From the NCBI GenBank assembly GCA_947846985.1, contig CANTUZ010000025.1, positions 4,772,100 through 4,836,099 of the forward strand: 64,000 nucleotides of DNA. The letters are read 5' to 3'. This stretch comes from Fratercula arctica. Lineage: Eukaryota; Chordata; Aves; Charadriiformes; Alcidae. Below are positions 43,087 through 55,954 of this stretch, one piece after another. Within the stretch, counting starts at the first letter, position 1, and each line of letters starts with the position of its first letter. The translations under genes and the position numbers were made by a program. The notes beneath the pieces were generated by a model. The model searched no databases, was not told the origin of the DNA, and saw only the letters and a list, made by a program, of their open reading frames with translations.

Positions 43087-44683
43087 TTACTCCAATTCCT
43101 TATTGAGAACATCTCCAGACTTTACATAAACATTAGCCATAGTTTTGGAGGAAAATAAAATGTATAGTAACTCCTACTACATAAAAAAGTAACTATTATC
43201 CTCCATATAAAGTGGACATATACTGTATGGAATATTTACGCTGAGAAGAACAATGTAGTTCCAGTCACATTCATGACACCAGTCATAATGTAGGACACAT
43301 GATGGATGCAGACTCATTGCAGGTACCCTCTAATTCCTTTTTAATACTCATTGGTTACCTGTCACGGATGGGAATATTTGATGCAGTTATGATTTAGCAG
43401 CAATTCAAAATTTATTAATGATTTGAGGTAGATCAAGAGGTTGAATTTTAGCAGCACTTAATCATTAACCAATTTAAGGTTTACTAAGTGATTTAGCAAA
43501 ATAATTGAACAGTGACTTAATTACATATTCGAAGGTCACAAGGTTCACACTAACTTACTATAAGGTGTCCCAAATCAATACATACACATATGAGCAAAAG
43601 TACAGCTCTTAAATTAATACATATACATATAAGCAAGAGCGTATAAGTGCGTGTGCACACACACACAGGGGTCTCTGATTGCTGGAATCAAAAATTTCTT
43701 AGTAGTGGGCGACTGTAACGAGTCGACAGGTACCCCTTTTAATTCCTACGTGTGCATGGGCAAACAGAACAACATCCACATTCGTAAAAGCTAATGTGTA
43801 TATCAGAAGCATAAAGGTGGATAGATGGATGAAAGAGAGGCTAGCCTATAGTTAAAAATTTCCCTTTTCCCGAGTTTAGAGTAAATACTCACAATGCATC
43901 GGCATTCCTCAACAGGCAGTAATTGAGACTCAAGAGGGATTGACTCGCCCTGGCCTTCTAATCCTCAAGGTGTCAGCCTGAGCGGTGTCCCAACTCAGGG
44001 AAGGTACTGGCCACAGGCCACTGTGATCCATAAGAGCTCAAAGGGTCTTGCTAGAATCACTACTTACAGGATCTGAGATAATTGGCTTTTGTCAGGTACT
44101 TTTCCACTCTGGCCCAGCTCAGACAATGGGATATTTTGGTACTTTCCACCAGTTACACAAGCCCAGAACTTGCTAGATCTTGGGGTCCTGGTATCCACCC
44201 TTCTTTGGCCATGATCCACATATTGTGAGGAGTGATCGATTATAGTTATTATTTTCAAATTGTAGGAGTCATGGAATTCAGGCACGCTAAGGGGTTGCCA
44301 TGCTGTTCTGGTCCGTTACTCTCCACCTTTTCTTTCTTTCATGTTAGACCATTATGTAACGTTCTGGTCCATTGTATTATTATGTGGCCCAGGTGGGGGG
44401 GAAATCACGCCAAGTATCAAGTGGCCTAAAGGAGGGCAGAGAGTTGTACCACCACCTTACCCTAACAACTTACATATCTCTGCTATGGCTATCACACCCA
44501 TTTTTTCAGGACACGTTCTCCTCTCTTGCTTCCAGAGTCTTGCCCAGACAAATTTTTGGTAATACCAGCTTGAGTGTGAGGTTTTCAATCTCCGTGAAAG
44601 CAGGAGCCAGAGTTTTTGTGTGGGAGTGAGAGCAGCAGTATCTGGGCCAGCAGAGCAGGAAGAACTAAGTAGAAGGGATCTGA
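43087..44683. other. Unassigned, probably LTR-derived
   Basis: From about 43,363 (ttacc|TGTCACGGATGGGAA) the composition resembles the large LTRs of this window, with an internal 'gggcgactgtaacgagtcgacagg' stretch, but I could not find a matching end or duplication. No coding sequence recognised. Confidence 0.35.
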
Positions 44684-45398
44684 CTTCTTGTATTGTGTTT
44701 ATGTGGCAAGGTTTTCATAGTGGGGGGGGTGCAGGGGTGGCCTGTGTGAGAAGAGACCGGGGGCTGCTCCCATGTCAGACACAGCTGGTTCCAGCTGACT
44801 CCAAGATGGACCCACTGCTGGCCAAAGCTGCTTCTGTGAAAACATTTAAGAAGGGGTAAAAAACACTGTGCAGCAGCTGTGACAGAGAAGAGTGAGAAAA
44901 AAATGTGAGGGAAACAATCCTGCAGACACCAAGGTCAGTGAAGAAGGAAGGGGAGGAAGTGCTAGAGGTGCTCCCGTGAAGACCATGGTGAAGCTGTTTG
45001 TCCCGCTGCAGCCTGTGGAGAGGACTACGCTGGAGCAGATATCCACGCTGCAGCCCATGGAGGGCCCCATGCCACAGCAGGTGGATATGCCCTGAAGGAA
45101 GCTGCAGACCATGGTGAACCCATGCTGGAGCAGGCTCCTGGCAGGAACTGTGTCCCATGGAGAATAGCCCACGCAGGAGCAGGTTTTCTGGCAGGAATTG
45201 CGGCTTGTGGAGAGGAGCCCACACTGGAGCAGTCTGTTCCTAAAGGACTGTACCCCATGGGATGGATCCCATGCTGGAGCAGGGGAAAACTGTGAGGAGA
45301 AAGGAGTGGCAGAGATGAATTGCTATGAACTGACTGCAACCTCCATTCCCCATCCCCCCTGTGCCGCCGAGTTTGTGGGGGGAGGAGACAGAAGAGTC

Positions 45399-47358
45399 TG
45401 TAAGGGTATGTGGAAGGGAAGTGTCTCTCCCTTTAAGGGTATCTGGTCAAGGACCTTGTTCAATGCACAAAAGGGATATTAAGAAGAGGAAAAAGCCATA
45501 AACAAGAACATACCAGGGACAGAAACCTGACCAATAAATGATAAGGGAGGTGGTGATGGGAACTAAACCTGGTCAGTCACACTGATTGATGAGGGCATGT
45601 GAGAGTGTGAGAAGGTTTATTCCAGCAAGGTTATCTGATTGGGGATCTTGTCAATTGGGAAACTAAGGGAAAAGGGGAAGCCAGAAACCAAAATATACCA
45701 AGACACAGACCTGACAAAGCAAACACCGAGAAAATGACAAGAAACATCACCGGTCACACTAGTTGATAAGCTATCAAGAAACCACAGGCACCACTTCCAG
45801 GAAGATCAACCTAGACTGCAACTGATAAGACTGTAAACCAGGGGAGATCCCAGATTGGGAGGGATGGAAGAATCGATAGAGCTGTACAAACCCATGGGGG
45901 ACATGCAGGGGAAGGGGCAAACAGGGAGGAACAAAGAAGGGGGGTGAACGGTAGATAGAAAAGGGTATAAAAGGAGCCAGTCACATGTAAAATGGGGCTG
46001 GTCAGCATGCTCGTCTGGCTGAGCCCTGTGCCTGATCACTGTGGTCTGTCCTATCTTCTTATATCTTCGTATTAATTCTTTTCTTAACTATCACTCTGTG
46101 TAATCTCATTCTCTATCCTGTGTGTGTGTGTGTTCCAAGGACTAAGTGCCAGCTACTGGTGAGACCTGTGTATGTGTGAATGGAATTTGGTGCCAGCTAC
46201 TGGAGTCAGACTGGGGATATAGGCACCCCATGGCCTGTGATGTTGGCTACTGAAGTGAGTCAGCATCATAGAGTCAGCAGTTGGAGGGGCCATAGCTCTC
46301 TGGATCTAGGGAGGGTCCTACAGACTTTGAGCCCAGAGTGCCAGCTATTGGGGGAATGGTTGTGAGTAGATTTGGTGCCAGCTACTGGAGTCAGACCAGG
46401 GGTGTAGATGCCCCCAGCCTGCAGTGCCAGCTACTGGAGCAAGTGGGGGGGGGTCTCAGGGCCAGCTACTGGAGTGAGTGGGGAGTCTTTAACCTCCAGC
46501 AACTGGGGTGGGAATGGCGTGTGTTCCCAAAACCAGCTACTGGGGGGGACCAGCATGAGTGAGGTGAGTGAGGGGCTCTGCACCAGAGGCTGGAGCAGGG
46601 CCACAGGTCACAGACCATGTGTCTGGTGCTGGCTGCTGAGGGGGGCCAAATGTTATCTTCCGCAATCCTAGTGTATGTGGGGAACGTGTGTATATTCACT
46701 AGCAAACTTTAAGCTGGACTAGCTGGTGAGTAGGGGGGTCTTGGGCCTGCACCAGGGTATCAGGCGGGCAGGGGATCCGTGCTGGTAGGCCCAGGGGGAC
46801 TTGCTAATGTGGAATGCCTGTGGGATTAGTGTGTGTATGTTTGGACTGGCCGGCAAGTAGGGGACCCGTGAAGCGGGTAAGGGGCCTCAGGATCCAGGCA
46901 GGGGTGCCGGGTCAACAGAGGGATCATGTCGATACTGGAGGAATCCACAAATGTGTGTGTGCTTGTGAACCTAGAGAGGCGTGTATGTATGTGCCTTCGC
47001 TATTGAACTTCTATCTCTACCAATTGAAGAGGAAGAAGGGGACTTGGCTGTCTATGTTTATGTTTTATGCGTCCTGTATGTAGGTGCTGTTGAAGGCAGC
47101 GCTTTGTCTGTGGCAGTCTGTGTAACCAGCCGTGTCAGTGTCCTCTGTGTGTGTGTGTGTGTATCCGTGTGTGTGTCCATGTCTGTGTCTCTGGGACATG
47201 TGCGCAGCTTCATTACTGGTTGAGTCTGCAAATGGGAAAGCGGTAGCTGCATCCCTCATCCTGAGCAGAGATCCCCGAGGCACCAGGCTGGGCTCCAGTG
47301 GCCAGGCCAGAGAGGTCCTGGGCTGGAGCAGCTGGAGGAGGTGACTGCACTTCTTACA
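45399..47358 (+). mobile_element. 1960-bp nested LTR, TSD gagtc, with internal minisatellite
   Basis: Begins TGTAAGGGTATG and ends CACTTCTTACA, whose outer bases TGTAAG/CTTACA form an inverted repeat. The duplication gagtc is perfect (45394-45398 and 47359-47363). A TATA box (tataaaag) lies at 45,966. Long for a single LTR, so an LTR plus leader arrangement is possible, but I saw no second LTR copy inside. No coding sequence. Confidence 0.8.
46146..46560 (+). repeat. Minisatellite with gtgccagctactgg core
   Basis: Nine or so imperfect copies of a 14-16-bp core, 'gtgccagctactggag', spaced 35-95 bp apart, each followed by variable sequence such as 'tcagactggggatatagg'. It lies inside the 1960-bp LTR and is preceded by a short (TG)n at 46,119-46,132. 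Confidence 0.75.
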
Positions 47359-47649
47359 GAGTCAGGAACAAGGGAGTGAAGCTGAGCCTGAAGAGAAGGG
47401 GTGGGGGTGGGAGGAAGGTGGTTTTAGTTTTGTTTCTCACCATTCTACTCTATTTTTAATTGGCAATAAATTAAATTAATTTTCCCCAAGTCAAGTCTGT
47501 TTTGCCTGTGACGGTAAGTGGTGAGCGACCTCCCTTGCTCAACCCATGAGCTTTTTCATCTTGTTTTCTCCCCCTGCCCTGCTGACAAGGGGGAATGAGC
47601 AGCTGGGTGGAGGTCTGGCAGCCAGCCAAGGTTAAGCCACCACACTTCT

Positions 47650-49509
47650 GAACAGAGAATGTAGGCCAGAATTAGAAGAGAGGGCAAGGTTGGCATCTCA
47701 AGGAGAAGAATTTAGGAAGATATTTGAAAGGAATGGGATCATCTGGGATGGGAGAAATTGAATCTTTGTTTTGCAACCATTGCATTCTGAGTTGGGATAC
47801 ACTGGCAGTGTCAGGACAAGAACGGATTAGGGCATAAAAGGCTGGTGGCCATTATGTGAGGGTCCAGAAGAGATGGGGTTAAAGTGGTTCACCTCCAGTC
47901 TCTTTCACTTAGACAATGTCAGATCAAGGTTTGTGGACAGGGGCACATACCCAAATCTTGGTATAATATCCACTTCAGCCAGGAGGCCAGATACTACCTT
48001 CTCCTCCTTTTTTTTTTATATTGGAAAGTTGTTCTTTTACCCCCTGTACAACAGGCATGGCAGGAAGGAGCCATGACACCATTGTAGCTCCAAATAGCGG
48101 TCACTAAGTTCACAAAGCAGGTTTTTTTAGCTATATGTGGTGTTCTGGAAGGGCCCGGGAGACGACTTCAAGACAGAAGAGACACAGTACCACTGCTCAC
48201 AAACTAGGTTTTTTTTACAGCTAAGATGCTGCTTAATTCATATATTCTACAGTAGTCATCCTGTAACAATGCAGAAAATGTGCATCTCAGGCAGGAGACA
48301 CTGGTGCTGTACTGCTTGTCACTCAGTCCCAGAGTTAGTATGAGATCTAACCTAGGCACTGCTTTTTTACCTGTGTGACATCATTCCCTTAGCTAAACTC
48401 TGGCAATTGTATAAAACTAGACTTGAAACAGTTCCTTTTGCTCACAATTTTAATGCAACTGGCTTCATCTAGAGATGTACTATTGCTACAGTATTTTTGT
48501 CTTTAAATGTCTTACATATGCAATATCCAACACAATAAAGGTAGCTATTTTTAAAAGGGCTTGCATTCTCCTCTATTATATTATACTGAAGTACAACCTA
48601 TCTTAAGGCGACTTCTTTTTTGTGCATTTGTCTGTGAGATAGTTCACTTAGCTTCCATCTTACCTTTCCAACACTCAGCTGAATCTTCAAAGCACTGTTT
48701 GCTTCAAAAGGGACTTTAGATAAATACAAAATTCCATTTTCTTTCCTTTCCCTTCAGCTTATTCTCTCAGTATGTGTCCTCCTTTCCAAATAAATTTAAA
48801 CGGATACAGTTATAACAAGGACTTTGATGGATTAAGGTTTTACTCTGTGGCTGCTATTCCTAGCAACATTTATATATTTATATATCTATATATCTAGGGA
48901 GAATAGGAGATAAACAATTTGATTTAAAACTGGAACACTGCTAGTTTAATGTATTTGTGAAGTTTTACTGTGGTTATTAACAACTCTTCACAGTGGATGG
49001 GAAGATCTGGGGATATTCTTCTGGTGTTGAGAAGTTTATTAATGAGTCATATCCTAGCCATTGACAATGTCCTACTCATATAAGCCATATGCCGACTTCA
49101 TAAAGATATTCTGAGATTAAAGATTATGAGGCTTTGGTCACTGTAGCAACATGGACTTCAGAAACAAGGTACTTTGCATAAGGCAAAACTAAGTTAGGAA
49201 GTTACTGTCCTCAATCTATCCTCTCTCTGTTGCTTCTCCTCCCCCTTTCACTTTTACCAGTTGAACAATTCATCTTCTATAACCAAGTTCTCTGAAAAGA
49301 TGTAGGCAAAAATCAAAATCAGCTCTCTTGATAATGTGTAACCTCAGGACAAATCATTTTTACTTTCCACAACCATCATGACAGGCCTGTCACACACTTT
49401 ATATCACAACAGTCCATAAATAGTTTACATGTGTTTTTAAACGCATCCCATTGCTCCCGCATCCCTCTGTTGTGCTGTACGAACTCCTCTCCTAGGAGAT
49501 GTGATCTGC
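47650..49509. other. Unassigned AT-rich stretch
   Basis: No LTR borders, CR1 tail or coding region recognised. Confidence 0.35.
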
Positions 49510-49514
49510 ACTGC

Positions 49515-50429
49515 TGTATTGGATGTGCGTGGCAAGGTTTTGGAATCAGGGGAGCCTCTGTGAGAAGAAGTGGCTGCCCTGGGCCAGATGCTGCTGGTTC
49601 CAGCTGACTCCGCAACAGAACCACCACAGGCCATGACTGAGCTAATCAGTAAAGTTGGTGGTACCTCTGTGAAAACATATTTAAGAAAGGGCAGAAACAC
49701 CAGATGAACAGGGGAATGAAGAAAAAGAAAGTAAGAAACAGCAGTACAAACATTAAGATCAGAGAAGGAGGGGGAGGAGGTGCTCCGGGTGCCAGAGCAG
49801 AAATTCCCCTGCAGCCGGTGGAAGAGGTCATGGTGGAGCAGTTTTTTTCCCTGTAGCCCATGGAAGACACCATGCCAGAGCAGATATCCACACTGCAACC
49901 TGTGGAGGTCCCTATGCTGGAGCAGTTGGAAATTTCCTGAAGAAATTGCATCCCATGGAGAGTCCACATTGGAATAGGCTTATCCTGAAGGATTGCAACC
50001 CATGGAGAGGATCCACATTGGAGCAGGGCAAAAGTGCAAGGAGGAAGGAGCAGCAGAAAGGAACCATTATATACTGACCACAACCACCTCGGTCTCAATC
50101 GCTGCTCAGGGGGGTGTGTGTAGGGGGGAAAAGGAGAGGAGTCACGAATGAAGGAGTAAAGTTGAGCCTGAGAAAAAGTGGGGGGAAGATGCTGTTTCAA
50201 TTTTTTGTTTTTATTTCTGACTATCTAAATCTATTTTAATTGGCAATAAATTAATTTCCCCCAAGCCAACTCTGTCTTGCTCGTGATGGTAATTGCTGAG
50301 TTATCTCTCTGTCTTTACCTCGACTCATGAGCTTTTTCATGCTATTTTCTCCCCCTGTCCTGTTGAGGAGAAGGAGTGATAGAGCAGCTAGATGGGCATT
50401 TGGCAGCTGGCCAAGGTCAACCCACCACA
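49515..50429 (+). mobile_element. Solo LTR (915 bp), 44,689 family
   Basis: Begins TGTATTGGATGTGCGTGGCA and ends CAACCCACCACA. Unbroken relative of the split LTR at 44,689, with the 'ccatggagaggatccacattggagcag'-type internal repeats. The flanks actgc and accac agree at three of five bases only. Confidence 0.85.
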
Positions 50430-50723
50430 ACCACTTAGGTTAGACAGTTGGTAACAAACAGAAAAGAAAGGCCTTTTTGAAAGCAAACCAGTCCTAATCA
50501 GATTTGACTCTCAGTAGCTTAGCTCTAAGTATTAGCTCTTAGGTAAAAGGATTGCATTTTAGTGTTTTAGCCTATCACACCTAAAAGCTGTATTCTGATT
50601 CTTTCTCTCCTCCTTTTCCCTCCTATCATTCTTTCCCAGTAAAGAAAATCCCTTATCTCAAATATGTAGCATTTTCAGGGATCCTTCTAGGTTGCAGCCT
50701 CACAGATGTAGTCCCAGCCAAGT
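50430..50723. other. Unassigned spacer
   Basis: Nothing recognised. Confidence 0.3.
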
Positions 50724-51149
50724 GTCCTAGTTTGAGGTGAAGCAGAGCCAACTTTCCATTCAGTGAAAGAGGCTCTTGCCCACACTTGTTGCTGTGGCAG
50801 CCAGGGTCAGCTGACTTAGGTGTTTACCCTGTGGAAGGGTTACACCTGTGGACAGGTCAGGTGACCCAAACTGACCAATAGGGTATTCCATTCCATCTGC
50901 CATGCTCAGTATAAAAGCTGAGGGCTCAAGGGAATTGGGTTGGTTCCTTTCAAAGGATTTTGTTTTAGAGGTTGCTGTTTTGGGCTCTGTGTGTATGATT
51001 CCTTGGCACAAACTGTAAGTGTTGGTCTTATCACTCTGAGAATGGACAGTTTTCTGCACAATATGCTGTTAATTTCAGAGAGTTAGAAGAGGCCTAGCTA
51101 AGAAGTAAAATTACTGAGTAGTTGGTTCTATTTTACCTCAAACTAGGAC
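50724..51149. repeat. Inverted LTR 5' ends (foldback)
   Basis: TGTCCTAGTTTGAGGTGAAG starts a sense LTR 5' part of the 22,463 family (to about 50,990, with a cagtataaaagctgagg TATA box). It is followed by the reverse complement of another 5' end, ending TTTTACCTCAAACTAGGACA at 51,149. The outer ends are therefore inverted copies of each other. The arms are not identical, so they probably come from two subfamily members. Confidence 0.75.
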
Positions 51150-51432
51150 AGCAGGTCAGAATATTCCTTTTCTGCTGGGTGTCTGAGATGGAAGAGATAA
51201 AAATTATGATCCTCAAAAGGGTCAGCCACAGCACAATACTTGACAAAAGCTGATTAAATGCAACAGACAACAGCTATGAGTGTAAATTAGGAAGTAATCT
51301 AGAATGATTTGTTCTACTGATAGTAACAAGGAGACCTTTGATCATCTTCTGCTACCTGTTAACATATGTTTGATTTCAGTAGCTTGGTCTCCATGAGTTT
51401 ATACTGTTTTCTGGAGGCTATGCTTGTATCAC

Positions 51433-52212
51433 TGTCCTGGTTTGAGGCAGAACAGAACCAATTTTCTTTTCAGTAATTTTACTTTTCAGTTAATCCTCTT
51501 CTAACTCTCTGAAGTGAATGGCATATTTTTCAGACAGTGTCTGCTTCTAGTAGATAACATCTGATGTTTACAGTGAATACCAAGGAATGGTATGCAGAGA
51601 GGCTCCTGCTTATTCTTATAACAACCAAGGTCAGCTAACTTTGTTATGCACCAAGTTGGAGGTTGGAAGTGGAAGAGCATAGAAGGGTTGCACCTGTGGG
51701 GAGGAGCAGACAGGACAGGTGACCCCAAACTGACCAACAGGGTATTCCATCCCATCTGCCCCATGCTCAGTATAAAAGCTGAGGCATCAAAGGGTCAGCT
51801 CTCTCTTCTTCAATGGCTGATGTCCGAGGAGGATCCTGTCTGTTCATCTGCCTTTGATCCTGATCTGTGTGTTCCTGAATGCAGTTCCTGAGTTCAGCTC
51901 CTGTCTGTTGCTGAGTCCAGTCTGGGACTTTCCCAGTACCTGCCAGTGACATGATTGACATCCTGGGAGCTCAGTACAGTTTTGTATATATTTCATTATT
52001 TTCTTATTAATATTACTATCTTTTCTTTTTATTATTTTATTATTAATATTTCATTGAAGTAATTTAGTTTCTTTTCAACTCAGAAGTCTATCTTTCTCTC
52101 ATTTTCTCTTCTCCCCTCTGAAGGGAGATGCTCTTCCTTCTCTGAAGGGGGGAGAGGTAAAAGAGAGCATCTGTTGTTCATTTTAGTGGCCAGCCCAGGC
52201 CAAACCATGACA
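51433..52212 (+). mobile_element. Solo LTR (780 bp), 22,463 family, TSD atcac
   Basis: TGTCCTGGTTTGAGGCAGAA to GGCCAAACCATGACA with the perfect duplication atcac (51428-51432 and 52213-52217). It has the TATA box of the family near 51,770. Confidence 0.92.
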
Positions 52213-52283
52213 ATCACAAACACAGGAAACCCCACTTCTTTCTGCCTGGGGAAGTGTAACAGAACAATTCCCCTGTAGTGGGA

Positions 52284-52834
52284 TGTGGTAGGTTGACCCT
52301 GGCCAGCAACTAAGCACCCACCAGCTGCTCACTCACTCCCCCCACCGGCAGGATATGGGAGAGAATTGGAAGAACAAAAGTGAGAAAAAGAACTTGTTTA
52401 ACAGTTAAATTAGTGAAAGAAAAAAAACACCCAAAACCTTAAAACAAAAAAAAACCAACTGATGCAAAAGCAATCACTCACCACCTCCCACCAGCAGATT
52501 GATGCCCAGCCAGTCTCTGAGCAATGGCTACCTTGGAAAGACTACCTTCCATTTTTTATTGCTGAGCATGTCATCATATGGTATGCAAATGTTCCTTTGG
52601 TCAATTCAGGTCAGCTGTCCTGGCTCTGTCACCTCCCAACTTCTTGTCCACCTATAGCCTACTCTCTGGGGGACAGTGAGAAACACAGAAGGCCTTGATG
52701 CTGTGCAAGCACTGTTCAGCAATAGCCAACACATGGGTGTGTTATCAACACTGTTTTAGTCGCAAAATTAAAACACAGCACCATACAGGCTGCTATGAAG
52801 AAAATTAACTCCATCCTAAGTCAGATCCAGTACA
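52284..52834 (-). mobile_element. Solo LTR (551 bp), 16,513 family, antisense
   Basis: The reverse complement starts TGTACTGGATCTGACTTAGG and ends GGGTCAACCTACCACA. Flanks tggga and aggga match at four of five bases, a probable target duplication. An A-rich tract near 52,440 corresponds to the T-rich tract of the sense copies. Confidence 0.82.
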
Positions 52835-55800
52835 AGGGATCAGAACTGGATGAGTGCAGGGTGATAGCAGACATTGGTCCCCTGAGACAGTTTTAGAGAA
52901 AAGCAGACATAGCACAATAAGCTGTGATAAGGGAGTTCTGGGCTTCAGGGGTTCTTTGATGAGGACATTAGTCTTTGTCACAGTGCAGTAAGTTTAACTC
53001 ACAAGATTGCACTCAAGGCTTCCTGTCCTGCAAGGTGTTGAACTATTCTTGAGAGGTGTTGGTGTCTAGGAAAGGGTGCTTTTTAATTGTGTGCTTTGTG
53101 CACTGAGGATCAGTTCTCTTCTTGGAACTTGTAGTGGCGAATGCAATACAAAGAATCATCGTAATTTCATTACTAGTCTGTGGATTTTGCAACAAATGAA
53201 TTATACTTACCAATTAAAATCAATAGTTGATTAAGACTGTGAAATCTTAGTGTGACTTAGAATAGCTTGACCATGTAAACTGCCTCCAAGATGAAGCCTC
53301 TCCATTCACATGGAGATTTGCTATTTTTGAGATCTGGGCTGTGTGAGCATTCTTAAAATATAGCGTAAATAGAAGAAAGCAGTGTCATGACCTTTATTAT
53401 AGCAATAAACTCCTATCCTTCTTTCTCAGAGATTTTTTTATAAAGAGCAATGAGTTCATCCTATTGTGTGTTTTGCAGAGTATGTGGCACTCCTGGGGAA
53501 GTCTTGGAAAGAACTGGTTCAGGTTTAAAAACTACATTTGAAGTCGGTTGCAGAGCGGGGACAATTTCCACCTCCCATTAGATGCAGAGGTAGGAAGAGC
53601 TTGTCTTATGTCAGAAAGGACAATGAAAGTAACTGTGTCTCAGGGGGAAAGAGCCAGAGTGTGAGCCAGTCAGTGATCAGGGAAAGATGCTGAAAACTAT
53701 ACTAGTTTATTTTCTTTTGCAGTTTCTGAAATTCATTTACTATGTGATCTTAAGCAGATCTTCCGGCTCCTGTTTCCCATAAATAAAATGGGGATGATGA
53801 TTTTTCCACCTTGAAAAAATGCTTTGAGTTCAGAAGACATTAAAAATGTGGAATTTATCTTAGAAATCAAAGGTGACGTGCCTAAGAAGGTTACAATAGA
53901 AATAGGCCTTCACTTTTCCTTTGGTTTAACTTTAGTAATACCTTATAGAGTTCAGAGTACTCCCCTTCCTTTTGTTTCACATATTTTGACCACTTTTATT
54001 CCTCTCACCCCCTCAGACCTATTTTTGAAGCTTTTGGCACAGTAGTGGCATACCATTACATTTTCAAAGCAGAGCAACAAAGCTGCAAAAACCCCAGTGT
54101 CACCATTTTCCAGTGCACACAATAATAGGTGTCCCATTGCCTTCTCTGCAACACTAAGGAAATGGGGGTGAGTCTAAGCAGTTACCATCACTCCCTTTCT
54201 GAAAACGGTACGGGTGGAAGCTTTTCAGAGGTAGCACTGGCTTTTTGCTGCTTTGTAAGTCAGGAAATGTAACCGCAGCATTCTCACTCTATATCTGTGC
54301 ACTGAGCAAAGGCTAAATATTACCCTATCTTTCTGTAAAGCAGCAGTGCTCTCTTCCTCTGGTCCTCAGGGTTCTTCTGATGCTCCATGGGTGTGGAAGA
54401 CTTATAATGGAGTAGGGCAGAGGTGGGGGGGTAAGAGCTGAACCCCATACCCTGTTCTGAGGCTTACAGCTATGCTGTTTGTTAGCCATGGGCTGTAACA
54501 GGGCAGTAAAAACAGCTTGTGTGATAATGAAGGGAAGCACTCTCTCGGAGTTGCAAGTAGAAACTATTGTGTGACCATATTATACAGTCCTCACAAAGGC
54601 TTGGATATGCTGCAACTTCCTCAGAGAGCAGGATTCTCTAATCTGCCACAGCCACTCTGTATGGTCTTGTCCCAAAGCGGGGTCATTTACCTGGTGTGCA
54701 AGATGCCAATGTGCACCCAGAGCAGAGGTATGTATTTAAATCATTTCTGCTCAGAGATGGGTGCTAGGTGGTAATCCACAAAGCTAGCACACCAGTCTAC
54801 AAACTCCTCAGAATATTTATACGGTTCAAAACACAGAAATACACACCCTTAATTATAATTATTGGTTAGTACCTTATCTTAACAATTTCTATTGGTTAGT
54901 ACAGTCTCTCCCTTTCAGTAAAAGCTACAATGTCCTTTAATTGGTGCGCGCATGCTCCAGTACCAGAGGGTGGGGGTGGGTCTGTTCAGTCTCTAATTGA
55001 GTCGGTGGTCGTGATCTCCCACTGCCACCTTTACCTTTCCCCCACTTACTGCAGATCTTTGTTGACTTTATGCTTCTTCCAGCAGCTGTCCAGTTTTGGG
55101 CCAGTTTTGGTGCCTCCTGCTGAGGGATGTTCTCCTGTTATCAGCCTTCTGTTCTTCTTCAAGGGTATATTCATTAGCAAGGCATGCATTGTTTATACAG
55201 TGTCCTGTTTCACAAGACCTTTTTAACCCTTTTATAGCTCTTTGAAGTTATTTTCCTATGTACAGTAGTACTAAGATTGTTAGTGTAGTATTCTTTTTTC
55301 AGCTCTGCTAAAATACTAAATTTGTAATTTCCCAGGCTTCCGCTAGTTCTTGTTGTTGTAACCTTTGAGATTAATGGATGATCAGCAGAGAGATGTAAAA
55401 CCCATAAAGAAAAAGCCTGCAAAGATAATTTCACAACAGACAATACATGGCCATTATAACTTTCTCCGTTCCTATTATCTCTTATTTCCTGTTTCTGTCT
55501 AAATATGAACATGGTATTATTCTGTCCTCCTTGAGGGAGCCACAAAGGCTACCCAGTAAACATACTGACAAAGCAGGATAACTCCTTAGTCCCAGTCCTG
55601 AGATATCACTGGTAAACTCAGATGAAATCATCTTGATGGGGAGTAGTTGGCAGGACAAAGAAACACTGATGGGTGCAAGGCAAAGAAACTGTAATAACAA
55701 ACCGACCTTCCAGGAAAACAGGAGTCAGCAACAACTATTCCAGGAACTACACCAAAAAGGTATAAAAAGTAACTCGCTACCTACCCAAAATGAGTTTCTC

Positions 55801-55954
55801 GGCAAAAGCAGCTCTGCAAGAGCTTCTCTGCAAAAGAAATCCCCCAGACAGACCGAACGCACACCAGACCCAATACAGGCTTAAATTAAGTGCAAGGTCT
55901 GTAGTTATAATTCTTTCCTCTCTCTGGTTGACCAAAAGGCACAGAGTTTGTTTC
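52835..55954. other. Unassigned stretch
   Basis: No host exon recognised. The part 54,780-55,900 has LTR-like composition (ggttcaaaacacagaaatacac, then 'tgtcctttaattggtgcgcg'), but no ends could be set. Confidence 0.35.

Larger units (their letters stand above)
44689..47644 (+). mobile_element. Solo LTR split by a nested LTR, TSD cttct
   Basis: TGTATTGTGTTTATGTGGCA begins it, and AAGCCACCACA ends it, with the perfect duplication cttct at 44684-44688 and 47645-47649. Its two pieces are 44,689-45,398 and 47,364-47,644; the join matches the continuous relative at 49,515. It carries the family's imperfect repeats around 'ggagcagatatccacgctgcag' and 'acactggagcag' (45,010-45,280). Confidence 0.9.

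Noticed and set aside
46146..46560. Regularly recurring short repeats that might suggest a CRISPR array
   Set aside because: Unit spacing is irregular (35-95 bp), units diverge, and the block lies inside an LTR of a vertebrate genome.
47058..47283. Open frames rich in Thr-His and Val-Cys near 47.1 kb
   Set aside because: Produced by a (GT)n-like tract within the long LTR.
53800..54140. Possible host exon with frame SSEDIKNVEFILEIKGD
   Set aside because: No splice-site context or recognisable domain; short and uncorroborated.
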